Source of the DNA: Immundisolibacter sp.
GTDB taxonomy: Bacteria; Pseudomonadota; Gammaproteobacteria; Immundisolibacterales; Immundisolibacteraceae
NCBI RefSeq assembly: GCF_014359565.1
Contig: NZ_JACIZD010000002.1
Location: 62,001-126,000 of the forward strand
Reading direction: 5' to 3'
Length of the DNA stretch: 64,000 bases
How positions within the stretch are numbered: the stretch's first letter is position 1; every line of letters begins with the position of its first letter. The position numbers and the translations under genes are program-made. A model generated the notes under the pieces. The model was not told the origin of the DNA. It ran no database searches and was given only the letters and a program-made list of their open reading frames with translations. Positions 55,740-64,000 of this stretch are shown piece after piece.

Positions 55740-56918
55740 ATGCCCGAAATCCGGCGCGCATTTCGCACCAGCCTGCTGGCGGCAAGCCTGGGGATGCTTT
55801 ACGCCTGCGGACCCTCCGCCCCGCCCCAGGCACAGCGCCCGCCGCCGGAAGTGAGCGTGATCGAAATGCAGCCGCAGCGCTTCGAACTGACGGTCGAACT
55901 GCCCGGGCGCACCGCCGCCTACCGGGTGGCCGAGGTGCGCCCGCAGGTCAGTGGCATCCTGCAAAAGCGTCTGTTCGAGGAAGGCAGCGCCGTCAAGGCC
56001 GGGCAGGTGCTGTACCAGATCGACCCGGCGCCCTACCGCGCCGCGCTGCAGCGCGCCGAAGCGGAACTGGCCCGCGCCCGCGCCGCCGCCGAGGTGGCAC
56101 GCCTGAAGGCCGCGCGCTTCGCACCGCTGGCCGCCTCCGGCGCCGTCCCCAAGCAGGACAACGACGACGTGCAGGCCATCTACCGACAGGCCCAGGCAGA
56201 CGTTCAGGCAGCACAAGCCGCGCGCGACAGCGCCCGCATCGACCTCGACTACACGCGCATCGAATCGCCGATCGACGGTGTCATCAGCGAATCGTTTCTC
56301 ACCGAGGGCGCCCTGCTGACGGCCAACCAGACCCAGGTACTGGCCCGCGTCACCCAGCTCGACCCCATCCATGTCGACATTCAGCGGCCTACGGCCGAAA
56401 TGCTGCGCCTGCAGCGCGAGTTCGAGGCCGGACATCTCGAACGCAGCGGTCCGGACAGCGCACGCCTGGAACTGCTGCTGGAAGATGGCGCCACCTACGC
56501 ACAGGCCGGTGAGCTCAAGTTCTCCGGCGTCACCGTGGACCGCGGTACCGGCTCGGTGACCGTGCGCGCCACCTTCCCCAACCCCGACCGCCAGCTGCTG
56601 CCGGGCATGTACGTGCGCGGGCGCCTGCTCGAGGGCGCGGAACCGGCCGCGTTGCTGGTACCGCAGCGCGCCGTCACGCGCGACGCCCAAGGCAATGCCA
56701 GCGTGCTGGTGGTGGGCAAGGACGACAAGCTGGAACTGCGGCGCATCCATACCCGCCGGGCCGCTGGCGATGCCTGGCTGATCAGCGACGGCCTGAGCGC
56801 CGGTGAGCGCGTGGTGGTCAGCGGACCGCTGCGCCTGGCGCCGGGCATGCCGGTCAAGCCGGTAGCGGCCGGCGCCGCGCCGGCCCAGGACACCAGCGGG
56901 AAGGCCGGACATGGTTAA
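55740..56918 (+). CDS. RND efflux periplasmic adaptor (AcrA/MexA type)
   Basis: The 392-residue lipoprotein has a signal peptide with lipobox LYAC (Cys23). It shows lipoyl halves ([20 protein letters not shown] and [20 protein letters not shown]), an alpha-hairpin (about 95-160) and the beta-barrel/proximal domains ([30 protein letters not shown]). It links the inner-membrane pump to an outer-membrane channel. The pump start lies within its last codons. No TolC-type gene follows, so it must use a channel encoded elsewhere. Confidence 0.93.
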   Translation: MPEIRRAFRTSLLAASLGMLYACGPSAPPQAQRPPPEVSVIEMQPQRFELTVELPGRTAAYRVAEVRPQVSGILQKRLFEEGSAVKAGQVLYQIDPAPYRAALQRAEAELARARAAAEVARLKAARFAPLAASGAVPKQDNDDVQAIYRQAQADVQAAQAARDSARIDLDYTRIESPIDGVISESFLTEGALLTANQTQVLARVTQLDPIHVDIQRPTAEMLRLQREFEAGHLERSGPDSARLELLLEDGATYAQAGELKFSGVTVDRGTGSVTVRATFPNPDRQLLPGMYVRGRLLEGAEPAALLVPQRAVTRDAQGNASVLVVGKDDKLELRRIHTRRAAGDAWLISDGLSAGERVVVSGPLRLAPGMPVKPVAAGAAPAQDTSGKAGHG

Positions 56919-59900
56919 TTTCTTCATCGACCGGCCGATCTTCGCGTGGGTGGTCGCCATCGTCATCATGCTGGCCGGCGGGCTGGCGATCACCACTCTG
57001 CCGATCGAGAGCTACCCGGATATCGCCCCCCCGGCGGTGCAGATTCGCGCCAACTACCCGGGCGCTTCCGCGCGCACCGTGGACACCACCGTCACGCAGG
57101 TCATCGAGCAGCAGATGGTCGGCCTAGACGGGCTGCTGTACATGGCCGCCGAGAGCAACAACACCGGCGATGCACAGCTCACCCTGACCTTCCAGCCCGG
57201 GACCGACCCGGACATCGCCCAGGTGCAGGTGCAAAACAAGCTGCAGCTGGCGCTGCCGCTGCTGCCGGACGAGGTGGCCCAGCAGGGCGTGCGGGTGGCC
57301 AAGGTGGCGCAGAGCTACCTCATGGTGCTCGCGCTGGTCTCCGAGGACGGCTCCATGACGCAGTCCGACATCGGCGATTTCGTGGCCGCGAACCTGGTCG
57401 AGCCGCTGGGGCGCGTGGACGGAGTCGGCGACGTGCTCCTGTTCGGTGCCCAGCACGCCATGCGTATCTGGCTCGATCCGGAGCGCCTGACCCAGTACAA
57501 CCTCACCGCCTCCGACGTCAACGCGGCGATTCGCATACAAAACGAACAGGTGGCGGCCGGACAGCTCGGCGGGCTGCCGGCGGTGCCGGGCCAGCAGCTG
57601 AACGCCGTGGTCTCCGCGCAAAGCCGCCTGGAGACGGCCGCGCAGTTCCGCGACATCCTGCTCAAGGTGCAGCCCGACGGCGCGCGCGTGTACCTGCGCG
57701 ATGTGGCGCGTGTGGAGGTCGGCTCGGAGAACTACGCCTTCGCCAACCGCTACAACGGCAAGCCGGCCGCGGGCATGGCGATCACCACGACGCCGGGGGC
57801 CAATGCGCTGGCCACCGCTGCCGCGGTGCGCGCGCGTCTGGCGGAGCTGCAGCCGGTCTTCCCAGCCGGCCTGGCGGTGCGCTACGCCGAGGACAGCACG
57901 CCGTTCGTGCGCACCGCACTCAAGGAGGTGGCGATCACACTGGTCGAGGCGATCGCCTTGGTGTTCCTGGTGATGCTGCTGTTCCTGCAGAACCTGCGCG
58001 CCACGCTCATCCCCACCATCGCGGTGCCGGTGGTGCTGCTGGGCACGCTCGGCATCATCGCCGTGGCCGGTTTCTCGATCAACATGCTGACCATGTTCAG
58101 CCTGGTGCTGGCCATCGGCCTGTTGGTGGACGACGCCATCGTGGTGGTGGAAAACGTCGAGCGCGTCATGCATGAGGAAAACCTCGACGCCCGCTCGGCC
58201 ACGCGCAAGTCCATGCGCCAGATCACCGGCGCACTTGTCGGCATCGGCGCGGTGCTGTCGGCGGTGTTCATTCCCATGGCCTTCTTCCCCGGCACCACCG
58301 GCGCCATCTATCGTCAGTTCTCACTGACCATCGCTTCTGCCATGGGCCTATCGGTGCTGGTGGCGCTGATTTTCACGCCCTCGCTGTGCGCCACGCTGCT
58401 CAAACCCAAGGCGCACGCCCCATCGGGCCGTGGACCGCTGGGCGCCTTCCAGCGTGGGCTCGAGACCAGCACCAACGGCTATGTCGGCGTGGTCGGCTAC
58501 ATGGCCCGCCGCATCCCGCGTTTTCTGCTGGTGTACGTCCTGATCGTCGGCGCCTTGGGACTGTTGTTCCTGCGCCTGCCCGGCGGCTTCCTCCCGGACG
58601 AGGACCAGGGCACGCTGTACGCCAACGTGATGCTGCCTCCGGGCGCCACCACTGAGCGCACCACCCAGGTCATCGAACAGGTCGGCCGTTACTTCTACGA
58701 GACCGAAAAGGACATCGTGTTCGGCGCCATGAACGTCTACGGCTTCAGCTTCGGCGGCCGCGGGCAGAACGTCGGCCTGGTGTTCGTGAACCTCAAGGAC
58801 TGGGAGGAACGCCCCGGTGAAGAGGCCAGCGCGCACGCCCTGGCGGCGCGTGCCAGCCGGGCCTTCGCCGGCATGGTCAAGGACGGCCTGGCGTTCGCTT
58901 TCGCGCCGCCTTCGGTGCGTGCACTCGGGCGCACCGCGGGCTTCGACCTGCAATTGCAGGACCGCGCCGGCCTCGGTCACGACGCGCTGTTGGCGGCGCG
59001 CAACCAGCTGCTCGGGATGGCGGCGCAAAGCCCGGTGCTGACCAACGTGCGCCCGAACGGCCTCGAGGACGCGCCGCAGTACGTGGTACGTGTGGACCAG
59101 GCCAAGGCGCGCGCGCTCGGCCTGTCGATGGACGAGATCAACCAGACCCTCAAGACCGCGTGGGGCTCGACCTACGTCAACGACTACATCGAGCAGGGCC
59201 GCACCAAAAAGGTGTTCGTACAGGGCGACGCCCCGTATCGCATGCTGCCGGAGGACCTCGAGCAGTGGTATGTGCGCAACAGCGACGGCGAAATGGTGCC
59301 GTTCAGCGCCTTCTCGAGCGCCGAGTGGACGCTCGGCTCGCCGCGCCTGGAGCGCTACAACGGCGTGCCGTCGAGCGAGATTCTCGGCGAGCCGGCCCGT
59401 GGCTACAGTTCCGGCGACGCCATGGCCGAGATGGAGCGACTGGCCGCGCAGCTGCCCCCGGGCATCGGCTACGAATGGACTGGCCTGTCGTACCAGGAAA
59501 AACAGGCCGGCTCGCAGGCGCCTCTGCTCTACGCCATCTCGGCACTGGTCGTGTTCCTGGCCCTGGCGGCGTTGTATGAGAGCTGGTCGGTACCGTTCGC
59601 CGTCATGCTGGTGGTACCGCTGGGTCTGCTGGGTGCCGTGCTGGCGGCTCTGCTGCGCGGGCTCAACAACGACGTGTTCTTCCAGGTTGGGCTGCTGACC
59701 ACGATGGGCCTGACGTCCAAGAACGCCATCCTGATCGTGGAATTCGCGCACGACCTGCACACGCACCAGGGCAAGCCCTTGATCGATGCGGTCCTGGAGG
59801 CCGCGCGCATCCGTCTGCGGCCGATCCTGATGACCTCGATGGCGTTCGTGCTCGGCGTGATGCCGCTGGCCATCGCCACCGGCGCGGGCGCGGCCTCGCG

Positions 59901-60048
59901 CATCGCCATCGGCACCGGCGTGATCGGCGGCATGGCCACGGCACTGTTCCTGGCTACTTTCTTCATTCCGCTGTTCTACGTCGCGGTGCGCAGGCTGTTT
60001 GGCCGCAACCGGCCCCGGCGCCTGCCGACTCCGCAAACCGGCGTGTGA
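56911..60048 (+). CDS. Multidrug RND efflux pump (AcrB/MexB, HAE1)
   Basis: The 1045-residue pump starts [20 protein letters not shown], the typical HAE1 opening, followed by [21 protein letters not shown]. The proton-relay aspartate pair lies in [18 protein letters not shown], and 12 membrane segments with two large periplasmic loops follow. It exports lipophilic compounds by proton antiport. It overlaps the adaptor gene by 8 bp. Position beside a dioxygenase operon suggests export of aromatic or hydrophobic substrates or products; this is inference. Confidence 0.95.
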   Translation: MVNFFIDRPIFAWVVAIVIMLAGGLAITTLPIESYPDIAPPAVQIRANYPGASARTVDTTVTQVIEQQMVGLDGLLYMAAESNNTGDAQLTLTFQPGTDPDIAQVQVQNKLQLALPLLPDEVAQQGVRVAKVAQSYLMVLALVSEDGSMTQSDIGDFVAANLVEPLGRVDGVGDVLLFGAQHAMRIWLDPERLTQYNLTASDVNAAIRIQNEQVAAGQLGGLPAVPGQQLNAVVSAQSRLETAAQFRDILLKVQPDGARVYLRDVARVEVGSENYAFANRYNGKPAAGMAITTTPGANALATAAAVRARLAELQPVFPAGLAVRYAEDSTPFVRTALKEVAITLVEAIALVFLVMLLFLQNLRATLIPTIAVPVVLLGTLGIIAVAGFSINMLTMFSLVLAIGLLVDDAIVVVENVERVMHEENLDARSATRKSMRQITGALVGIGAVLSAVFIPMAFFPGTTGAIYRQFSLTIASAMGLSVLVALIFTPSLCATLLKPKAHAPSGRGPLGAFQRGLETSTNGYVGVVGYMARRIPRFLLVYVLIVGALGLLFLRLPGGFLPDEDQGTLYANVMLPPGATTERTTQVIEQVGRYFYETEKDIVFGAMNVYGFSFGGRGQNVGLVFVNLKDWEERPGEEASAHALAARASRAFAGMVKDGLAFAFAPPSVRALGRTAGFDLQLQDRAGLGHDALLAARNQLLGMAAQSPVLTNVRPNGLEDAPQYVVRVDQAKARALGLSMDEINQTLKTAWGSTYVNDYIEQGRTKKVFVQGDAPYRMLPEDLEQWYVRNSDGEMVPFSAFSSAEWTLGSPRLERYNGVPSSEILGEPARGYSSGDAMAEMERLAAQLPPGIGYEWTGLSYQEKQAGSQAPLLYAISALVVFLALAALYESWSVPFAVMLVVPLGLLGAVLAALLRGLNNDVFFQVGLLTTMGLTSKNAILIVEFAHDLHTHQGKPLIDAVLEAARIRLRPILMTSMAFVLGVMPLAIATGAGAASRIAIGTGVIGGMATALFLATFFIPLFYVAVRRLFGRNRPRRLPTPQTGV

Positions 60049-60061
60049 GCGAAACACCCAG

Positions 60062-60192
60062 GTAGGCGCTGAGAAATCCATCCCGGATTTCTCGGCGCCT
60101 ACCTCTTGGAAAACTGGGTCGCGCAGCTTCGCTGCGCGACAATCGCCAGGCACGGCCGGGCTCCTACTACAAGCCGCTGATTTTGGCAGCGC
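60062..60192. repeat. Composite repeat, fullest copy
   Basis: A long hairpin runs from GTAGGCGCTGAGAAATCC (60062-60079) to GGATTTCTCGGCGCCTAC (60084-60101), one G-T pair only. Next come TTGGAAAACTGGGT (60105-60119), the REP-like part (60121-60167: GCGCAGCTTCGCTGCGC, then CCGGGCTCCTAC) and the tail GCTGATTTTGGCAGCGC (60176-60192). The same modules are found at 15340-15427, 31420-31505 and, inverted, 43790-43910. It fills the junction of the convergent pump and sucD genes. Confidence 0.7.
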
Positions 60193-60221
60193 ATCCCTGC
60201 GTTTCCCTGGTCCGGCGCGCT

Positions 60222-60252
60222 AAAAAAAACGCCGCGACAGGCGCGGCGTTTT
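60222..60252 (-). terminator. Intrinsic terminator of the sucCD operon
   Basis: Read leftward, AACGCCGCG-loop-CGCGGCGTT (60250-60228) is a perfect 9-bp stem followed by a run of T (60229-60222). It lies 41 bp after the sucD stop. Confidence 0.92.
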
Positions 60253-60290
60253 GATATGGGGGTCGGCCCGGGCTGCGGCCCGGCCGTCGC

Positions 60291-61163
60291 TCACATCCCC
60301 AGAGCCTTCTTGACCATGACGCCCAGGTTCGCCGGCGAACGGGCGATATGCACACCGGCGCGCTCCATGGCGCGGAACTTGTCCTCGGCCGTGCCCTTGC
60401 CGCCGGCAATGATGGCGCCGGCATGGCCCATGCGTTTGCCGGCCGGCGCGGTGGCGCCGGCGATGAAGCCAACCACCGGCTTTTTGACTTCCGACGCGAT
60501 GTACTCGGCCGCCTCTTCCTCGGCGCTGCCGCCGATCTCGCCGACCATGACGATGCACTCGGTCTGCGGATCGTCCTTGAACAGGCGCAGCGCATCGATG
60601 AAGCTGGTGCCCGGAATCGGATCGCCGCCGATGCCGATGCAGGTGGACTGACCGGCGCCGATGGCCGTGGTCTGGGCCACCGCCTCGTAGGTCAGCGTGC
60701 CGGAACGCGACACGATGCCGACCTTGCCCGGCAGGTGAATATCACCGGGCATGATGCCGATCTTGCACGCGCCCGGCGTGATGACGCCGGGACAGTTGGG
60801 ACCGATCAGGCGCGAGGCCGAACGGTCCACCACCATCTTGACCTGCAGCATGTCCAGCGTGGGCACGCCCTCGGTGATGCACACGATCAGCGGCACGCCG
60901 GCGTCGACAGCCTCCAGGATCGAGTCCTTGCAGAAGGCCGCCGGCACATAGATGACGCTGGCATCGGCGCCGGTCTGCTGCACCGCGTCGCGCACCGTGT
61001 CGAACACCGGCAGACCCAGATGCTCCGTGCCGCCCTTGCCCGGCGTCACGCCACCGACCATGCGCGTGCCGTAGGCGATGGCCTGCTCGGAATGGAACGT
61101 ACCCTGCTTGCCGGTGAAACCCTGGCAGATGACCTTGGTGTCCTTGTTGACCAGCACGCTCAT
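60291..61163 (-). CDS. sucD: Succinyl-CoA synthetase, alpha subunit
   Basis: The 290-residue protein starts [20 protein letters not shown] (CoA-binding domain). It has [40 protein letters not shown] and the phospho-histidine site [20 protein letters not shown]. With SucC it makes succinate and ATP/GTP from succinyl-CoA in the TCA cycle. Its ATG overlaps the sucC stop (ATGA), and an intrinsic terminator follows. Confidence 0.97.
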   Translation of the reverse strand: MSVLVNKDTKVICQGFTGKQGTFHSEQAIAYGTRMVGGVTPGKGGTEHLGLPVFDTVRDAVQQTGADASVIYVPAAFCKDSILEAVDAGVPLIVCITEGVPTLDMLQVKMVVDRSASRLIGPNCPGVITPGACKIGIMPGDIHLPGKVGIVSRSGTLTYEAVAQTTAIGAGQSTCIGIGGDPIPGTSFIDALRLFKDDPQTECIVMVGEIGGSAEEEAAEYIASEVKKPVVGFIAGATAPAGKRMGHAGAIIAGGKGTAEDKFRAMERAGVHIARSPANLGVMVKKALGM

Positions 61164-62329
61164 GCCACGCTCTCCACTGCCTTGACGACTTTCTGCGCGG
61201 CATCGGTAAGGCCGTCCGCGGGGATGATGTTAAGACCGCTGTCGGTCAGCTTGCGGCTGCCCAGATCGGCATTGTTGCCGGCCAGGCGCACCACCACCGG
61301 CACCTTGACGCCGACCTCCTTGACCGCGGCGATGATGCCGTCGGCGATCAGGTCGCAGCGCACGATGCCGCCGAAGATGTTCACCAGCACGCCCTTCACG
61401 TTCTGGTCGGCGAGGATGATCTTGAACGCCTCGGTCACCCGCGCCGCCGTGGCGGTGCCGCCGACATCCAGGAAGTTGGCCGGGTTGCCGCCATGCAGCT
61501 TGATGATGTCCATGGTGGCCATGGCCAGACCCGCGCCGTTGACCATGCAGCCGATGTTGCCGTCCAGCGCCACGTAGCTGATGTCGTGCTCGCGGGCGCG
61601 GTTTTCCTTCTCGTCCTCCTGCGAGGCGTCGCGCATGGCAGACAGGCGCGGCTGGCGGTACAGGGCGTTGTCGTCGATGTTGATCTTGCCGTCCAGGCAC
61701 ACCAGGCGGCCATCGCCGGTCACCACCAGCGGATTGACCTCCAACAGCGACAGGTCGCATTCCACGAACATGCGCGCCAGTCCCGTCATCAGCGTGGTGA
61801 ACTGCTTGATCTGGTCGCCGGTCAGGCCCAGCCCGAAGGCGATCTGGCGACACTGGTAGGGCTGCAGGCCGACGATGGGGTTCACGGCGGTGGTCAGGAT
61901 CTTCTCGGGCGTCTCGGCGGCGACCTTCTCGATCTCGACTCCGCCCTCGGTGGAAGCCATGAACACCACCCGCTGGCTGGCCCGGTCGACCACGGCGCCC
62001 AAGTACAACTCGCGGGCAATCTGGCTGACTTCCTCGACCAGCACACTGTTCACCGGCTGGCCTTCGGCCGTGGTCTGGTAGGTGACCAGGCGCGTGCCGA
62101 GCATGGCCTCGGCAACCTGCGCCACCGCATCCGGGCTGTCCACCAGCTTCACGCCACCGGCCTTGCCGCGGCCACCGGCGTGAACTTGTGCCTTGACTAC
62201 CCAGCGACTGCCGGGCACGCGGCCGGCCGCAGCCTTGGCAGCCTTGGGGCTGTCGGCGACTTCACCGCGCGGCGCGGCGATGCCGTAATCGGCAAACAGT
62301 TGTTTTGCCTGGTATTCGTGCAGATTCAT
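61160..62329 (-). CDS. sucC: Succinyl-CoA synthetase, beta subunit
   Basis: The 389-residue protein starts [20 protein letters not shown] and has the ATP-grasp domain ([20 protein letters not shown]), [20 protein letters not shown] and [18 protein letters not shown] before the C-terminal ligase domain ([20 protein letters not shown]). It binds nucleotide and succinate. It is the first gene of the sucCD pair, 123 bp after lpdA, and may have its own promoter there. Confidence 0.97.
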   Translation of the reverse strand: MNLHEYQAKQLFADYGIAAPRGEVADSPKAAKAAAGRVPGSRWVVKAQVHAGGRGKAGGVKLVDSPDAVAQVAEAMLGTRLVTYQTTAEGQPVNSVLVEEVSQIARELYLGAVVDRASQRVVFMASTEGGVEIEKVAAETPEKILTTAVNPIVGLQPYQCRQIAFGLGLTGDQIKQFTTLMTGLARMFVECDLSLLEVNPLVVTGDGRLVCLDGKINIDDNALYRQPRLSAMRDASQEDEKENRAREHDISYVALDGNIGCMVNGAGLAMATMDIIKLHGGNPANFLDVGGTATAARVTEAFKIILADQNVKGVLVNIFGGIVRCDLIADGIIAAVKEVGVKVPVVVRLAGNNADLGSRKLTDSGLNIIPADGLTDAAQKVVKAVESVA

Positions 62330-62452
62330 GGATGTGATCTTTCCCTATGACTGAAGGGACGGCGCCCGGCCGCCTAACGGCCTGCCCGCTCCACGTTGCA
62401 GGTATGTCATCGACCTGAAGACCCGGATGCAAGCCCCACTGCCTGCGCCGTC

Positions 62453-63868
62453 TCAGATATGTATCGCCCGCCGGTGGGCCGCGAGGGCCGCCTCATGCAG
62501 CACTTCCGACAGGGTCGGGTGGGCATGCACGATGCGCGCGATGTCCTCGGCACTGGCGCAGAACTCCATCGCCACCACCGCCTCGGCAATCAGCTCCGAG
62601 GCGTGTGGGCCGATGATGTGTACGCCCAGCACGCGGTCGGTTTCGGCATGGGCAAGCAGCTTCACCTGCCCCTGCGCGGCCTCCATGGCGCGCGCCCGAC
62701 CGTTCGCCTGGAACGGAAAAACACCCGTCACATAGGGCACGCCCTCGGCCTTGAGGGCCTGCTCGGTGCGACCGACCCAGGCGATTTCCGGCCAAGTGTA
62801 AATGATCCACGGGATGGTCCCGTAATCGACGTGGCAGTGCTGGCCGGCGATACCCTCGGCAACGGCAATCCCGTCCTCGGACGCGCGGTGCGCCAGCATC
62901 GGCCCGCGCACCACATCACCGATGGCGTAGACCCCGGCGGCACTGGTCTGAAAGCGCCCATCGACGGGAATGAAGCCGCGCTCGTCGCGGCTCACGCCAG
63001 CGGCGTCCAGGCCCAGATCATCCGTTACCGGCTGGCGACCAACCGCAACGATCAGCCGGTCGAACTGTGCCTGCTGCGCGCCGGCGGCGTCCTCGAAATC
63101 GACCGCAACCTGCCCGGCTGCGACCTGTGCGCCGGTCACCTTGGCGCCCAGCCGAATGTCCAGCCCCTGGGCAGTGAATTCCTTGCGTGCAATTGCCGCG
63201 ATGGCACGATCCGCAGCCGGCAGGAATTCCGGCAGCGCCTCCAGCAAGGTCACCTGGCTGCCCAGGCGCGACCACACGCTGCCCAGTTCCAGACCGATCA
63301 CGCCCGCGCCGATGATGCCCAGGCGCGCCGGCACGGCCGTGAAGTCGAGCGCCCCCGCCGAATCGACGATGTGTTCGCCATCGACCGGTGCCACGCTCAG
63401 CGGCGTCGGCCGCGAGCCGGTCGCGATCAGGATGTGCTGCGCGGCAACGGTTTGCACCGCGCCATCGGTGGCCGTCACCTGCACCTGGCCATCGCCCAGC
63501 AGGCGCGCCGTGCCCTGCAGCCAGGCAATGCCGTTTTTCGTGAAGAGACCCTTGATGCCGCCGGTGAACTGGGCGACGATCCTGTCCTTGCGGGCCACCA
63601 TGGCGGCCGGGTCGATGCTGACCTCGCCCACGGTGATGCCATGCGCGCCAAGGCCGTGCCGGGCGCGGTGGTACTGCTCGGACGATTCGAGCAGCGCCTT
63701 GGACGGGATGCAGCCCACGTTCAGGCAGGTACCGCCCAGGGCCGGCTTGCCGTCCTTGCCGATCCAGCGCTCCACGCAGGCCACGCGCATGCCCAGCTGG
63801 GCGGCGCGAATGGCCGCCACGTAGCCGCCCGGCCCGGCGCCGATTACCAACAGATCGTAGCGGTCCAT
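62453..63868 (-). CDS. lpdA: Dihydrolipoamide dehydrogenase (E3)
   Basis: The 471-residue flavoprotein starts MDRYDLLVIGAGPGGYVAAI (FAD site). It has the redox disulfide GGTCLNVGCIPSKALLESSE, a NAD-binding motif (IIGAGVIGLELGSVWSRLG) and the interface active site (HIIGPHASELIAEAVVAME; AHPTLSEVLHEA) with the catalytic His-Glu. It reoxidises lipoamide of the 2-oxoglutarate (and possibly pyruvate) dehydrogenase complex. ATG 63868 is preferred; a TTG two codons upstream would overlap sucB. Confidence 0.96.
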   Translation of the reverse strand: MDRYDLLVIGAGPGGYVAAIRAAQLGMRVACVERWIGKDGKPALGGTCLNVGCIPSKALLESSEQYHRARHGLGAHGITVGEVSIDPAAMVARKDRIVAQFTGGIKGLFTKNGIAWLQGTARLLGDGQVQVTATDGAVQTVAAQHILIATGSRPTPLSVAPVDGEHIVDSAGALDFTAVPARLGIIGAGVIGLELGSVWSRLGSQVTLLEALPEFLPAADRAIAAIARKEFTAQGLDIRLGAKVTGAQVAAGQVAVDFEDAAGAQQAQFDRLIVAVGRQPVTDDLGLDAAGVSRDERGFIPVDGRFQTSAAGVYAIGDVVRGPMLAHRASEDGIAVAEGIAGQHCHVDYGTIPWIIYTWPEIAWVGRTEQALKAEGVPYVTGVFPFQANGRARAMEAAQGQVKLLAHAETDRVLGVHIIGPHASELIAEAVVAMEFCASAEDIARIVHAHPTLSEVLHEAALAAHRRAIHI

Positions 63869-63870
63869 GC

Positions 63871-64000
63871 TCAAAGCCCCAGCAGCAGGCGGGCCGGGTC
63901 TTCCAGCGACTGCTTGATGGCGACCAGGAACTGCACCGCCTCGCGTCCGTCGATCAGGCGGTGATCGTAGGACAGGGCCAGGTACATGATCGGCCGCACC
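63871..64000 (-). CDS. sucB: Dihydrolipoyllysine succinyltransferase (E2), C-terminal end
   Basis: Only the last 42 codons lie in the window: [20 protein letters not shown], then [20 protein letters not shown] and a final Leu. The catalytic motif DHRxxDG (DHRLIDG) is that of 2-oxoacid dehydrogenase E2 proteins. The short end and the sucB-lpdA-sucCD order point to the 2-oxoglutarate complex rather than the pyruvate complex. Its stop is 2 bp before the lpdA ATG. Confidence 0.9.
   Translation of the reverse strand, partial: VRPIMYLALSYDHRLIDGREAVQFLVAIKQSLEDPARLLLGL

Overview
The window is a GC-rich, gene-dense stretch of a Gram-negative chromosome. Short gaps, frequent 4-bp start/stop overlaps, a PagL-type lipid A deacylase, two RND efflux systems, a PatZ-type acetyltransferase and REP-like intergenic repeats point to a gammaproteobacterium. 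The many oxygenase and acyl-CoA genes suggest a hydrocarbon, terpenoid or steroid degrader. A relative of Immundisolibacter would fit, but that is a guess. No rRNA, tRNA, CRISPR array, prophage or intact insertion sequence was seen.

Layout. 1-1.06 kb: a MarR regulator with an upstream palindrome, DUF1656 and the start of an HlyD-type adaptor (aromatic acid efflux type, cut by the window edge). 1.2-3.3 kb: methyltransferase and GT4 glycosyltransferase. 3.4-6.7 kb: mtnA and an arylamine N-acetyltransferase, divergent from moeA. 6.7-9.2 kb: paired REP elements, dtd and typA. 9.3-14.7 kb: thioesterase, OsmC, DUF1840, pgm and phosphoketolase, all leftward. 14.7-24 kb: pagL, a PQQ-type dehydrogenase fused to cytochrome c, an unknown exported protein and a 1799-residue membrane-anchored GH94 protein. 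24-29 kb: an EamA transporter, then a leftward run of PatZ-like acetyltransferase, HDAC-family deacylase and a DUF6763 protein. 29.3-37.3 kb: a two-component system followed by a heavy-metal RND efflux operon carrying a DUF3240 gene. 37.4-40 kb: lysS and prfB, the latter with the classical programmed frameshift.

40-56 kb is the accessory, catabolic part. It holds an alpha/beta hydrolase-fold protein lacking its nucleophile, an ALDH-AlkB-like oxygenase pair, a 3-hydroxyisobutyrate dehydrogenase-type enzyme, dgkA, an extradiol ring-cleavage dioxygenase, a SemiSWEET, and a rightward run of two acyl-CoA dehydrogenase subunits, an acyl-CoA ligase, a metallo-beta-lactamase-fold lactonase and a luciferase-like flavin monooxygenase. 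A Rieske oxygenase alpha/beta pair follows. Together they could oxygenate, open and beta-oxidise a cyclic substrate; the substrate is unknown. 55.7-60 kb: an AcrAB/MexAB-type pump behind a TetR-type palindrome that also occurs before the EamA gene. 60.2-64 kb: TCA-cycle genes in the leftward order sucB (partial), lpdA, sucC, sucD, with a clear terminator.

REP-like repeats lie in five of the convergent gene junctions (about 6.8, 15.4, 24.0, 37.36 and 60.1 kb). All function calls come from reading motifs by eye; no database search was run.
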